The notes: a model not told the origin generated them from the sequence alone. 64,000 bases of DNA from Piromyces finnis (GCA_002104945.1 MCFH01000046.1:310001-374000), one strand, 5' to 3'; positions 20,415 through 34,800 are shown, counted from the stretch's first letter. A program made the numbers and translations.

Positions 20415-21163
20415 CTATATTTCTTTTTTTACAGCTGATAATGGAGTCGATATCGGTGTTGATTCTTTACTATCTTTACAACTACTTGAATATAATATCG
20501 GTGGTCTATATTCACATAAAGCGTAAAGCAAATTTCTTTCAGTATATCTTACTCGATATACTGGTGAAGATTTTGTTAAGAATAGATTTATCATCTCTTT
20601 GGATATTCTATTATATATAAATTAAATATTTAATGAAATATTAATATTTTATGTATTATCATATAATAATAGTAATAATAAAAGTAAATATAATATATAT
20701 ATATATATATATATATACTTTTTATCTTCATTCCTTTTATTTAACGGGTTTAGCTGTTTCATTAAATCAGATGTACTAACTTGAAGATTAAATGATTTAG
20801 TAGAATCTGCTTTATCTTTTATAATAATACATTAATTAATATAAATATTTATTCTTAATATTAATATAATACATATTATAAAAATATTATAAAAAGTATA
20901 ACATACTTGTATTATCATCAGGTTTTTGTCTAATATTATCAATATCCCAAAGTCTAACAGTATTGTCGCTACTACCTGATGCCAAGATTCTTCCATTTTC
21001 ATTAAAATCTAAGGAATATATAGTATCATCATGACCTTCAAACGTTTTTATACAATTTCCTGATCCAATATCCCATATTTTAATAGTTTTATCTTCACCT
21101 AATAAATAATAAATGAATCATTTAAGTTTTTTAATTTTTAAATTAAAGGACTTGTTTAATATA

Positions 21164-21205
<42 letters not shown>

Positions 21206-23695
21206 TGATAGAACAAACTTACTTCCAGTTACAACCGTTTTCCCATCCGGAGAAACAGCTATACTATAAATTGGACCTTTGTGGCCTTTAAATAATCTAA
21301 CACATTTTCCTGTTTGAATATCCCAAAAACGAGAAGTACAATCTTCACTACCTGTAGCTAAATAATTGACATTTGGATGGAATTTTATTGTCTATTATAT
21401 AAAAAATAAAAATAAATGAATTATGAATAAAATTATTCATTAAACTATGAAGATATCTTACTATTGTGTAATGAAACTTACATTAACATCAGAAAAGTGA
21501 CCAGCAAAAATTCTCAATGGGTATATATGATCACTTTTCCATAAACGAGCAGTTTTATCATTTGATGCTGTTGCAAAATATAAATCATGAGGAGAGAATG
21601 TTACATCCCATATTGGATAATTATGACCATAATAATTAACAACATTTTGGTTCTTATTCAAATCCCATAAACGAACTCAAATGTTAAATGAATTAAAAAT
21701 AATAAAATAATAATTAAAATGTTTATACGTCTATCAACAGCTCATTATTATTATTATATATACCTATTTTATCTTGAGAAACTGATAATAAATAATCATT
21801 ATTCTCACTAAAACATGTTCCATAAACAGGACCAGAATGACCGATTAACTTTATACTTGTATTTTTTGCTTTATTCCTCATATAATCTTTAAATGAAACA
21901 AAACAGTTATCAATTAGTATATATCTCTTATAAATTTTTATATATTATCTTGAAAAAAATTTTTCTAATAAGATTACCGAAATCTTCATAGAATGAATAA
22001 GGATATGAATCATAAATTGATTTGCATGCACCTTTTCCTCTTTGTGTTGGACTATTAATATTTTTCCATAATCTTATTACTGAATTTGAAAAGCATGAAA
22101 GTAATATACTTGCATCTGAATTTATATTCATATGAGTAATTCTAAAGAGAAAAAATAAATAAAATAAAATTTAGTCGACCTATATTCAATCTAAAAATGG
22201 CATTACAAATTATAATAATTTACCCATCATCAGAATTCTTAAATGTATAACAACAAATTGAAGGTAATGATAATGATGTTGAATTAACTTTCTTCTTTAT
22301 AATATTAATATCTTCAATTTCATCTGAAGCAGGCCTAAATCAATAAATTAATTTATTATAATATCTATAAAATTAATAATAAATTGATTTGAATTTATTT
22401 ATTAATATATAATATATTTTTTCTCACCTTTTAATATTGTTGAATGCGTTATGTTCATCAATAATTTTATCAACTGTTCTCGTACTTTGGCCCTTTTAGT
22501 TCAATTTTATATTTAAATACAGAAAATGACAAAAAATTAATTATTTACAACTATTTATTATAATACTATTAATCTATGTTTTTTATATTAATTGATATAT
22601 AGTTATATACTAACCCCAGGTACAGGTTTTGTATATAATCCTTTTTGTATTAATGAACTATCATGAGGTAGTTTTCTATCAACTAATTTTTTAAATATTA
22701 TTAAGTATAATAATTTTAATTTCATATTTTCTTATATCAATATTTATACTAAATATTAACTATTCTTTAAGAAAATATAAAATTTACTTTGAAAATTTAA
22801 ATATCTTGATAAAATATGAAATTCTAGATATAATGAATTATCCTCAATATATGAAAAAAGTATTATATAAAGTTTTAAACTTATGCTTATTTTATATTTA
22901 GTATGCTCGAATTGTTGTAAATATGGCATTTGTCTTGCTTTAATACTACTAGTAATTGTAGATAGTAATGCAACCTCTCTTGGATAATCCTTCCTAAATT
23001 CTGGTGAAAATTGTCTTAAAAATATAAATGCTTATTGTATTTATTATAAGATTTTATTATGTTTTATTATTATGTTTTATTATTACATCTCCAATTAAAA
23101 CAAATATATATGATTTTGAAATTTTAATATATACCATTTTCAATATTATCATGAATTATTTGATCTAAAAAATATGCTACAAATATTGGAAAAATTATTT
23201 TTTCCATTTCCTCCTATTATAAAATTAAAAAAAAAAAAATTAAAAACCTTAAAAATTCATTATAAATTAAAAATATTATATGTTTATTACTTTAAGTTCT
23301 TCAGTTAGAGAATTTGACCAGATTTTTAATTTTTTAAAACTTTCTTCATATTGACCATTTGAATAATTTAATGCTACTATATAATTTTCTTCAGATTCAT
23401 TTTTAAAAAATGAAAATTGATTTGGAACAGTATCAAAATCATGTTCATTTATTGATATTAGTTGTTCCTCTAATTCTTTTAGGCTTTTGACATTATTTTC
23501 TGGTTTAGAAAATCCAAATGTAAAACCTCTTTGAAATAAATAATTTTGAACGATTTTCTCAACATCAATTGTATTATTAGTTTCATTTATTATTTCATTT
23601 TTATATTTATTATTAATTATATTTGAAGGAATAGTGTTAATTTTATTTGAGTTTGAAATTATTGGTGAATTAAATTGAAATTTTTTATCTGCCAT
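20415..23695 (-). CDS. TAF5: TAF5: TFIID (and possibly SAGA) WD40 subunit
   Basis: TAF5 is a scaffold of TFIID at Pol II promoters. The N-terminus contains a LisH-like segment (VEKIVQNYLFQRGFTFGF), then the TAF5 NTD2 helical domain spread over exons at 23.7-22.7 kb (EESFKKLKIWSNSLTEELK, then FPIFVAYFLDQIIHDN, FLRQFSPEFRKDYPREV). The WD40 propeller follows: SVIRLWKNI, GHNYPIWDVTFSPHDLYFAT, FHPNVNYLATGSEDCT, GHKGPIYSIAVSPDGKTV and GSGNCIKTFEGHDDTIYSLD, ending at NTVRLWDIDN. The last exon reads MINLFLTKSSPVYRVRYTER then NLLYAL, the conserved TAF5 C-terminal signature, and stops at TAG 20415-20417. There are many short introns, one with an AAT array. Start chosen at the only ATG (23695) before the coding run. 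It converges on ELL, another Pol II factor. Confidence 0.93.
21164..21205. repeat. (AAT)n array in a TAF5 intron
   Basis: About 14 AAT triplets lie in the intron between two WD40-coding exons (exons ending near 21100 and starting near 21220). Confidence 0.88.
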
Positions 23696-24739
23696 TATTA
23701 TATTAATTATTTTTATTTCTCATTAAATAATTATTAGTTTTCTGTTTTTATTATTATTTTTTTTTTTTTTTTTTTATTTTATTTTATTTTTGGTAAAAAG
23801 TTTCATCCATTTAATATTTATTATTGTTGTTGTTTGGTTGTTGTTTAATACATATATATTATATATATAATTTAGCAATTATAAAATAACATAACAAATA
23901 ACAAATTAAATTATCTAAAATATTTTCATTATATGTAATATTAAATTATTCTATAATAATTACCTAAAATAATAATAATAATAATAATAATAAAATGATA
24001 ATAAATATAAAAAAAAAAAAAATGTATACTATATTGCTTTAAAATATTAATGTTCGGATTGTCCTTTAAATTATGAATAAAAATATTTTATGATATATTA
24101 ATTATTTAATATATAAATTTTAGACAATTCTATTTAAAAGTGAATTTCAATAATAAAATTTTATATAATAATAAATAATAATAAAAACAAATTAAATATA
24201 TAAATAAATATTTAATTATTGCTATTTGGCCTGATTTGCTACTACAAAATTAAATATTTATATAATTTAACTTATATATACAATAATGGAATCATTCTTT
24301 ATTAAAAGAAATAAAGGTAATTTATACATATAATTATTTTTCTTTTATTTTAACCTAATTTCAAAAACATATTTTATTGCTTTTTTTTTTTTTAATTTTA
24401 AAAATTAACTGGAAAAAGTAACTTCTTCTGGCCAAAAAGTCTAGTCAAAAATCTAAGATAATTACTATACTTATATTACTAATGCTATCCCTTATTTGTA
24501 AAAAATAAATATATTTAATAAATTAAGAAGGTTTTAATATTTATTATACATTTCAAAAAATTTAAAAAACAAATTTAATCTTTTTACAATTTTACACATT
24601 TTATAAATAATATAATTTTTTTTAAAAAATCTTTCTTCAAAGATATTTTATTTATAAATTAGAAAAGCCCATTATATGAATACAAATTTTTATTTAAATA
24701 TGAATATATATTTTCTATTTAATTAATATTTGTATAAAT
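23696..24739. other. Intergenic region upstream of TAF5 and downstream of eL32
   Basis: About 1 kb, AT-rich. It includes poly-T at 23757-23776 and a short AAT array near 23972-23992. A slightly less AT-biased segment around 24405-24475 has no meaningful open frame. No RNA gene is recognised. Confidence 0.45.
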
Positions 24740-25502
24740 TTATTCATTATCTTGAGTTCTAACGCGAGCTTGAGCATTAGTAACCTTGACATTTAACTAT
24801 ATATATAATAATTATTTGTGATTTAAAAAAAAAATTAATAATCATCTTAAAATTTATAAATATAAAATTAAAATAAATTAATAAAAATTACTTGTTTGGC
24901 ACGTTCAACAATTTCAATTCTCTTCTTGGAAGAAACATTGTGAGCAATTTCAGCAGCATATGTACGGTTGTGCATGAGTAAAAGTTCTAAATCCTTAACA
25001 TTAGAAACAACAAACTTCTTGAAACCATTTGGTAAAAGATCACGAGTCTTCTTGTTAGAACCGTAACCGATCTTTGGCATTCTGATGGTTCCACGGAAAC
25101 GTCTACGGACAACACCATCGATACCTTTTGGTTTTCTCCAAGAAGCCTTTTTGTTATTATTTAATTTATATTAATATTCAATTAATTAGAAATTCAATTT
25201 TCAATTGTGTGTATTATCATTTTTGTCTGAAATTGATTTTCAATTGATTCATTTCATTTTAATTCTATATTACTCTTGTTTTTATTTGTTTTTTTTTTTT
25301 ATAATTTTATATAAAATCTTGATTCTATTTTTTTTTGCAATGTTTTTTTTTTTGAAATTCATTTCTACTTTATATTTTTAATTATCATAAGAATTATTTA
25401 ATATAAACTTACATCAACTCTCTTGAAGCGGTCAGATTGGTGACGGAAGAATTTAGTAGTTTTCTTCTTAACAATTGGAGTCTTGTTAATTGGAGTGACC
25501 AT
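24740..25502 (-). CDS. RPL32: 60S ribosomal protein eL32
   Basis: Structural component of the large cytosolic ribosomal subunit. Three exons (25502-25413, 25146-24892, 24796-24740) join in phase to give 133 aa, the usual family length. The sequence reads [20 protein letters not shown], then [70 protein letters not shown] and [12 protein letters not shown]; the final exon encodes [18 protein letters not shown]. Codon use is richer in C/G third positions than in neighbouring genes, as expected for a highly expressed gene. The 266-bp first intron starts right after residue 30. Confidence 0.97.
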
Positions 25503-26074
25503 TATGACTAATTAATAATCATTTCATTTTATTAATAATATATTATATTAAAATAATTAATTCTCTGTTTAATAATTTAAATTATTAAATTTATATTTTC
25601 ATTTAAATTGAATAACTTATTTAATTATATTTTTTTTTAAATTTAATAACAAAAAGTTTTCAATTAATATTTAAAACAAAATTAAAATTTAAAAAAATAA
25701 TAGAAAGATAGAAATTTCATGATTTATATTTAAATTTTATAATTTATAATAAAATATTTTGGACAAGTTATAATTTATTTAAATTTTATTTATAGACGCA
25801 ACAATAACAGAGAGGAGAAAAACATATATTTATATATAAAAATGAACCTTAATTATGAAAACTTCTTAATTTTTATAACGAATAAGTCACTTTAAATTTT
25901 TTTACTCAGAAATTCAACACTAATAAATAGGACCTCATTTTATATAATTTCATTTATTTTTATTATATTTAATTTCATCATTTTTACCTTTTTATAATTA
26001 CTTTTCTAATGAAGAGAGGGGAAAATTTGTTTTATTCATTAAAACAATAAGAAAACTAAATGAGCATTATTATC

Positions 26075-26084
26075 AACCAATCAT
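26075..26084 (+). promoter_or_regulatory. CCAAT-type decamer shared by both ribosomal protein promoters
   Basis: AACCAATCAT occurs here, about 570 bp upstream of the eL32 start, and at 52644-52653, about 350 bp upstream of the eL31 start. CCAAT is the core bound by HAP/NF-Y complexes in fungi. Orientation relative to the genes differs, and this is an inference from a single shared word. Confidence 0.25.
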
Positions 26085-26237
26085 TATTTAGAATTTAAGC
26101 CACATCTATTTTTTCTATATATTTTTTCTCTTCTCTCATATTGTGAAGTAAACTTTTAAAATTATTATTTTAATCACATGATAAGAAAATAGTTTTGTTA
26201 AAATAAAATAGGTTTAATTTTTAGTTCATTAAATTCT

Positions 26238-26308
<71 letters not shown>

Positions 26309-26464
26309 TTATTTATTTATTTATTTATTATTTATTTATTTATTATTTATTTATTTATTATTTATTTATTTATTATTTATTTATTTATTATTTATTTATT
26401 TATTATTTATTTATTTATTTATTATTTATTTATTTATTTAGTTAGTTAGTTAGTTAGTTAGTTA
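26238..26464. repeat. Compound (TTTA)n array with higher-order units ending in (TTAG)n
   Basis: A plain ATTT array (26238-26309) passes into about ten copies of a longer unit in which a TTATTATTTAT step interrupts the tetranucleotide. It ends with about six TTAG units (26437-26464). The nested periodicity suggests successive slippage expansions. Confidence 0.9.
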
Positions 26465-27102
26465 TTCATTTTGTTTTTATATGCGTTTTTATTGAAAATA
26501 CCTAATTTACTTTTTCTATTATAATTAAATATATAAATATTTGTTTTTATCAACATATTATTATTTATTATTAAAATAAATATTATTTTTTATTATTTAA
26601 CTACACATCTAATATAAATTTTCTAAAAATATATATTATTTTAACATTTATTTTATTATTTAATAAAATATTTATTATACATATTCAAAATTATTTAACT
26701 TGAATATATTTCAACTCAACAAAAATAAATATCTATAAAGATATAATATATGTTAATTAAAAATATAATATGAAAATGAAAATAAAAAAAAGATATTTAA
26801 TGCTATTATCATTTTTTCTTTAATTTCATTAATTTGATTTCTATTTTTTTAAAAAAATATATATTTTATTTCAAAGTTAATAAGTAGTTACTTGTTGATT
26901 GAACTTTATCATTGATATATTATATTATCTTCCAATAACTTCATTAAAAGATGAAATGTTTATTTTTACGAAAGATAATCTTCCTGAGATTTTATTTTCT
27001 TTTATATCGATAAATTATATAAATGTTATATATTTACATAAATACTTGGTTTAATATAAATTAAAAATAATTACTTATTAATAGGAAATAAATTTTGTTA
27101 TT

Positions 27103-28057
27103 TTAAGCTGGAATTGTTGTTACAGCAGTGTATGCATCTTGAATCATAATATCCATTACTTTACAAATTCTCAAAAAACCAATATCCTCATCATCCTTAA
27201 ATAATGACTCCGGTTGAATATCTTTGCTTTTTGAATCAGAAAATTGATTATCAAGCTCATCATTAACTAAAGTTGTGAAACTATCTCTTCTTCTACGAGA
27301 TTTGATTTTATTTGATGTAATTGAAATTGTAGTTGGAACATTTTTTGAAATTTCAATTTTGTTGTTTTCAATTAATTCCTTCTTTTTATTTTCTCTTTTA
27401 ATTTTGTATTGTTCACGTTCCTGTATTTTTATTAAAGATTATAAATAATGTGAATTACAGAATAAAAAAAATACCAATATGTTTAATAATAATATAAATG
27501 AGCTTATATATTTAAATATCTACCTTATTAATATTTTGTAAAACATTTTTCATTTCATTCAACTATTGCGTACATACATAGATAAAATTGTTAATTAGAA
27601 TTTCAAATACATAATATATAATATATATAATATATTTCATTAAAAATATATATACTTGTCCACAAATTGTATCCATTGTAGAATTTTGATATTCCATCAT
27701 TGAACCAACATTAATAATAGAACTCTTTAAATATTCCATTCTTTCAACTAAAAAGTTATTATACTTTAAATTTATAGAATTGTTGTTTTCTAATAATTCT
27801 CTACGTTTTGAATCTTCTTTCAATTTCATTTCTTGTAATTCATCTGCTAGTTCTGGTATTTTAATTACTAAACTATCATCAATTTCTTCCTCACTTAAAT
27901 ACATAGGATCTAATTCTTCTTCAAATAATTCTTCATTTGAAGCCTTAACCTCGAAATCTTGATATTGCTCTTTATGTTGAGCCAAACGAAGTTCCGCTTC
28001 AAGATTTAAGCCAAAGTTAAAGGAAGAAATATTATTGTTTTCTGGATCAAGATTCAT
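27103..28057 (-). CDS. Unrecognised acidic, coiled-coil protein
   Basis: Three exons (28057-27656, 27562-27524, 27420-27103) join in phase to 252 aa. I do not recognise the family. The N-terminal third is acidic (ASNEELFEEELDPMYLSEEE). The middle is predicted helical with heptad-like spacing (NFLVERMEYLKSSIINVGSM, then MDTICGQLNEMKNVLQNINK across the 39-nt exon). A basic patch (IKRENKKKE, KSRRRRDSF) looks like a nuclear-localisation or phosphorylation site. The end, DDEDIGFLRICKVMDIMIQD plus AYTAVTTIPA, is the most conserved-looking part. No signal peptide or membrane segment. The phase-consistent introns and balanced amino-acid use support a real gene. Confidence 0.75.
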
Positions 28058-29636
28058 TTTATTTTTTATTTATTAGTAATATATAAAATATAATAATTTC
28101 TTATTTATTAAATTTATCAAAAAAAAAAAGACAATAATTTTTTGATAAACTGTTTAATAATATTAAAATATTTGGTGAATGTATTTATCTTTTAAGATAA
28201 AAATAGAAAAAGTTATGATATGTGCTTGATTAATGATTTAGAATTGTTTAGTTTGTTTTTTTGTTTGTTTTTTTAAATATATATATATTCGATATTGCCT
28301 GATTAATATATTAATATAATTACTATTATTGGTAATTTAAATTTTAAATTATTGTAAAAAAAATATTGATTTTTTTATTTTAACAATAATCTTTTACTAT
28401 TTTAATAAATAATTGAACTGATAACAACTGAATTAATACAAAAAATAAATAGTTTAATAATAAAATTTATAATCTACTTCACTTTATTTTTAGTTACTAA
28501 ATTGAATTTAACATTTATAATATTTTAAGGTGATATGTAATATATTTTTAAAGTATTATTTTCTATTTAACAAGACATACTATGTCATAAATAAAAATAA
28601 TTTTAATAAATCATAATTTGATATTGAACAAGATTATTAATAAAAATAATAAGCCTTATACTATTGAATTATTCAGAGATTTTCAAATATCTTCAACATT
28701 TCTTATATTCATAAGAATGTTTTTTCTTATGCTCATTATACTGATTATTAGTATGAATTTTTTAAAATTCTTCCATATATTATGTTTACTACACAATAAT
28801 TCTTTTATAATCAATATTTTATTATTTTATTATTTAGTTTTTAGATTTGTTTTTACTAAGTATTATTTATATCTTAAAATAAAAAAATATAAATATATAA
28901 ATTTATTTCATTTCAAAAATTTTCATGATACACAATATTTAATTATATTAAATTAATACAATTTAACTTTACTATATAATATATTTAAATATATGAGTAT
29001 ATGAGTATTAATATATTGTATATGATATTTTTTAAAATTTTTTCAAAATTTTTAAATATACTATATTATGTATATTAATTATCTATAGTATGGTCATGTG
29101 ATTATAGTTGAAAATTAAATTTTAATTATATATATTTTATTAATTTATAATTGCTAAATAAAGAAAATTTGTATAACTTTAATAGCAAACTGATTGGATA
29201 TTGATGTTACTATTAAATAATTTAATTTTTATTATAATTAAAGTTTTAAAAAATAAAAAAATTATAATTAATAATATATTTTAGAAGAATATTAATGTTA
29301 ATATTACCATTTAATTTAAATGATGCATTCTTGTATTTATAAAATTTTATTATATTAATTCATTTATTCACACAAAATAACACAAAATATGAGATTTAAG
29401 AGTTAGAAAATAATATTTTATAAGATAGATATGACTTGAATATTTTAATAAAAAAGTTATTCTAAATATAATTTTAAGTGTTGAAATTCTTGATTATAAC
29501 TTTATATTCAATTTTACAAATAAATAGCTTGATAAATGTTTTTTATTACTTAGTCACATATAATAAATATTATATATGAATAAATATAAAATATTATACA
29601 CTTGTAGTTTTAGATTATATAAATTTAATTTTGAAA
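28058..29636. other. Intergenic region between the 27.1-kb gene and the J-protein gene
   Basis: 1.6 kb, very AT-rich. An open stretch at 28618-28956 (+) gives a Phe/Ile/Leu/Tyr-dominated translation and is not considered a gene. No RNA gene or repeat array stands out. Confidence 0.5.
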
Positions 29637-31343
29637 TTAGAAGAAATTTCCAAAGGAGTTAAACATTTGTTTGTGCATTTCTTCCATTTGCCTCATATGT
29701 TGATTTATAATATCATTACCCATAAAACTATTTGGAAACATAGGCTGATTAAACATTTGTTGCATTTGTAATTGTTGTTGCTGCATTTGTTGTTGCATTT
29801 GTAATTGTTGTTGTTGCATTTGTTGTTGCATTCGTAATTGTTGCTGTTGCATTTGTGATTGTTGTTGGAATAACTGTAACTGTAATTGTTGCTGGTCTTG
29901 TTGTTGTTGAGCTAATTGTAATTGTTGTTCATTTAAATTATTAAAACTATTTTGAGAGCGACTTAGTTGAGAACTATTATCTTCAAGTAATTGTGGCTGA
30001 TAGTTGGATGATGAATTTAATAAATTATTAGAATTATCAACAACTGAAACATTTGTTGTTATTCTTCCATCTGGTTCGACTGTTGTTGTTTCAGTAATAG
30101 TTTGACCCTGAAAAAAAAATATATATTTAATGTATATAATTAATTATTTATTATTAACTAATTAATGATACATTGTAAATGTGTAATACTTACATTTTGA
30201 ACTGTTGTTTTTATTGTAGTTTGCTTTCCGTTAATAATTTGTGTCATTTGAGAAGTAGAAGTAGCATTTGGTCCTAGATTGCCAGTATTAATTGATTGAA
30301 ATACATTTGAAATATCTGGAATAGGTGCGAACATGTCATTTCCTTTAATTTAAAAAAATATTAATTATAATCATAAAATTAAAGTGTTAATAATGAATTA
30401 ACATATAAATTTTTAAAACACTATTCTAAAATATTTATATTTTTATCATTGAAAAAATTTTTTTCATGTCTACTCAATATTTTATATTGAAATTAATATT
30501 AACAATAGGTACTTTTTTAAATAATATTTTTACAAAAATATATTTTTATATATTATATTTGCATACCAAAAATATCAAAATCCTGACCAAAAATATCTCT
30601 AAATAAATCCAACGGTGAATGAAATCTAAAGCCAGCAAATGGATTAAAGAATTGTGAATTTTGTGGAAATGGAGTAGTAAATGTATTAAAACTAAAATTT
30701 GTTTGAGATTGATGTGGAGTTTGATTGAAATTATTATTATAATAAGTTTCTTGCTGTGGAGGTGACGCATTACATTGAGATTGCTCTATACCTTCATCAC
30801 CATATAAATCATATATTTTTCTTTTTTCTGGATCATTCAAAATTTCATAAGCTAATATTTGTTTAAAAGAAAAACAATAGCATAACCGATTTAAAAATGA
30901 CAAATAAATTAGATTATTAAATTATAATCTACTTTGCTTTCTAATATTAAAACATTTTTAAAATCTATTTTTTATATATCACAACAATAATATCAAATCA
31001 TGCACACCTTCAGCTATTAGTTTAAATTTTTCATTGGCCTCTTCAATTCTATGTTGATTTTTATCCGCTATTAATTATTTTTTATAGGAAATTATACGAT
31101 TAAAAATTAAAGAATAAATAAAATATATATATATATATATTTTAATTATCAGTTATATAGTTATATAAATAATATATATCTTCAATAAAACATTCTTTTA
31201 CTATTAAATAATAATGAAAAAATCAAATATAATATAAACTAACGATGCCATTTTAATGCTTCTTTTCTGTATGCTTTTTTTATTTCTACTTGCGTTGCAT
31301 TCTCTGAAATTCCTAATATTTCATAATACTTCTTTGAAGGCAT
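29637..31343 (-). CDS. J-domain co-chaperone (DNAJB type) with glutamine-rich tail
   Basis: The J-domain should stimulate Hsp70 ATPase. Exons 31343-31244, 31067-31008, 30851-30567 and 30342 onward join in phase. Residues 1-75 are a complete J-domain: [31 protein letters not shown], then the HPD triad formed exactly across the first splice junction (CAT C / CG GAT), followed by [20 protein letters not shown] and [10 protein letters not shown] Phe/Asn-rich segment ([20 protein letters not shown]) resembles the G/F region of DNAJB6-like proteins. A Ser/Thr-rich part ([20 protein letters not shown]) precedes a Gln/Met-rich repeat (29.64-29.95 kb; [11 protein letters not shown] units). There is no zinc finger, so it is not class A. 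A cytosolic anti-aggregation role is inferred by analogy. Confidence 0.9.
29660..29945 (-). repeat. Gln/Met-rich coding repeat in the J-protein
   Basis: Imperfect in-frame CAA/CAG/ATG repeats encode alternating MQQQ and QLQMQQ units. The codons are mixed rather than a pure triplet run, suggesting selection on the protein rather than simple slippage. Confidence 0.8.
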
Positions 31344-31832
<489 letters not shown>

Positions 31833-34800
31833 TTATTTATTATCATTGTCTTTATTGATTATCGAGTTTATATCATTAAACCATGGGTGTTCAAGTACCT
31901 TATCAATGTTAATTCTAGCTCTTTCATTTCTATTAAGTAATTTTTTTATTAAATCGATAGAATCTTTTTTTTTTTTTTTTTAATAATATTCAAATAATTT
32001 GTAATAAAAGAATATATGCTTAGTTATAATATTTTATTGTAAAATTAGTAATATATATTAATAAATATGTATCTTTATATTTACCTGAAGAGAGAATAAA
32101 TGGCACTCTTAATTTAGCTGAAATAATTTCATCTATATTGTAATATGGGTTTTCTTTGTAGATTAGAATATATAATAAAATACCCAAAGCCCATACATCT
32201 ATAATATAATATATTAATTTAATGAATAAATTTATTATTATTTTAATAGCTATATTTATACCTTGAGGAGGACCAACATATGAATGACCAGTTAATACTA
32301 TTTTTTATATATTATAAAAAATTATTTAGAATAGAATATTTAATAAATATCAATTAAATTGTATTTATTACCTTCAGGTGACTAAATTCGAAAATAATTT
32401 ATATTAATAAAAAATATTTAGAATATATAAATATAACATATTTAAGTAGTATATATAATTTTTAAAATAATATTTCTATATTACAGCATAGTCAATAGTT
32501 CCACAAAATGTATCAAATGGATTTCTTCGATCATAGTGAGTAGATGAACCAAAATCAATTAATTCAGCATTACAATCTTCATCGACAATGATATTTTCAT
32601 CCTTTAATATTATTATAATATTTATAATATATAATAAAAGAAATTGTTAAATTATCCAACATATATACATATATACTAATATTATAATATATATTCAAAC
32701 CTTAATATCTCTGTGGACAATATTGTTATGATGAAGAAATTGTATAGATTTACAAACTTGATAAAACATTTTCTTTATACTATCTTCTGGAATTTCCTTA
32801 TTAAATTCGACATAATCAAATAAGTCCATTCCAAAACCATGTTGTTTTGTAATTAAATAGAAATTTTCATTATCTTCGAAATAATCAATCATTTTAACAA
32901 TGTAAATTTCTTCATTTTGTCCCTTTTTTTTAATTTCATTTAATATAGATAATTCCTTTGGAACTTTACCCAATTCTGGATCTTCAACCCAAAAATCGGA
33001 TAATATTTTATTTTTAATAATATATTTTATAACTACTTTCTATTAATATATATATTATATAAAAAATATATTTTAATAAATAAATTACAATAATTATTGA
33101 ATAATAAAGAAAAATCGATTATATTTTTATTTTTACCTCTTGTTTTGGATCATCTTTTCGATAAGCTAATTTTACAACACCATATGCACCATCACCTAAA
33201 GCATCAACAATTTCAAATTCATTAATAGAAACTGGTTTAGTCCATTTATATTCTAATTCTTTTTCTTCAATTTTTTCTATTTCTGGTTCTTTCTCAGTTT
33301 CTGTTATTTGATCTTTTTTAGAATCCTTGGTAATATTTTTAGTTATAGGTGTTATTACTTCATCCATTTTTTTGATAAAATGATCAATTCTTTCTTTTAT
33401 ATCAATTTCTCTGAATTTATTATATCCATTTTGTTTATTACTATCTATTGATCTTTCAGAATTTGGGGAACTATTGTTGCTGTAATTTCTACTGTACATT
33501 ATCCATATAGCATAAACAGTATTTTCATCATTGTTTGATGTAGAATCATCATCATTTTGATCAGATGAAAATTTCCTCATTTTAATATTTACATTTATTG
33601 CCGATCCATCTTTATGATAAACAACTACTCCATTAGTTTTTACTTTTAATTCATTTAACGATTTTTCTAAATTATTTGTGCAAATACCAGCGGATTTAAT
33701 ACTATTAATACGATTATTATATGTATTTAAAAAGAAATCTCTAAAACTATGATTTGAATTTTCAGGCAAAGCTGAGGAAATTGGAAAATTATCTGCTCTC
33801 TTTTTACAATAAGAAGCAGAAAGAATTCCTCCTTTATTTAAAAGATTATCATCTTCTTCATTTATATTATCAACAATACCCCAGAAATGTGGCATAACAT
33901 CAATAATATCCTTATCCATAAGCTCAGAGGAACTATAACCTAAAAGATGTTTTATAAATGTACTATTAAAAGTTTTAATTTTACCACAACCATTAACAAC
34001 AATAATACCAGAGATATTTGGAATTGAGGTAATACTGACATGATATTGATTACATTGTACATTTAAATTAGAAATAGAATTAAGTGATGAAGATATAGAG
34101 GAAGATAAATTATTCGATGAGGAAAAAAGATCTTCTTTTGATCCTTCCTTTTCATACATCATTTTTAGTTCATTTATGCCTGTACTAATTGGGAAATATA
34201 TATTATCTTTGGATTTACCACTGAAATTTTTCATCTTTATAATAGAATTAACAATATTATCCGATCCTTCAATACCAGGAATTAAGTTTTGAATTTTTAG
34301 ATTCATCTCATTTACATCAGTATTATTATAACCAAAAACTTCCTTAAAACTTTTACTATAATTTAATATATTACCCTAATAATATTTATATAAAAGAAAA
34401 AAAAATAATAATAATAATAAATATATAAATATATAGTATATTCTTTAATAAAATATTATGCATTTTACCTCTTTATCTATTTCAATATCAACAACTTTAT
34501 CTTTAACTTCTTCCAATACCCAGATATAATAAAATGAATAATCTGTTTCATTTTTGTATGTTTTTCTTTTTAACCATATAGAAACCGACTTTGAATCTTC
34601 ATCATTTTCATCATAATTTACAATTCTTACCTAAAATAAATAATTATATATTAATATTGAAAATCTACCTATATTCGCATAAATTAAAAAAACAAATTAA
34701 TATTTATATACATGAAAAATTATTACTTACAACTTGACCACAAATTAAAACTTTATCTTTTATATAAGTTTCATAATCTGATGCTTTTGATTCTGTTTCA

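Larger units (their letters stand above)
25503..27102. other. Intergenic region upstream of eL32
   Basis: 1.6 kb. The eL32 promoter should lie next to 25503. A less AT-biased block at about 25980-26140 includes the CCAAT-type decamer AACCAATCAT (26075-26084), also found upstream of eL31. A long tetranucleotide array occupies 26238-26464. No gene is seen. Confidence 0.5.

Noticed and set aside
28618-28956. 112-aa open frame resembling a membrane protein
   Set aside because: Begins with TTG and is Phe/Ile/Leu/Tyr/Lys-biased, as expected by chance in AT-rich sequence.
34306-34306. Separate gene starting at MNLKIQNLIPG
   Set aside because: Sequence upstream continues a PAS domain (ILNYSKSFKEVFGYNNTDVN) in the same frame, so this Met is internal.
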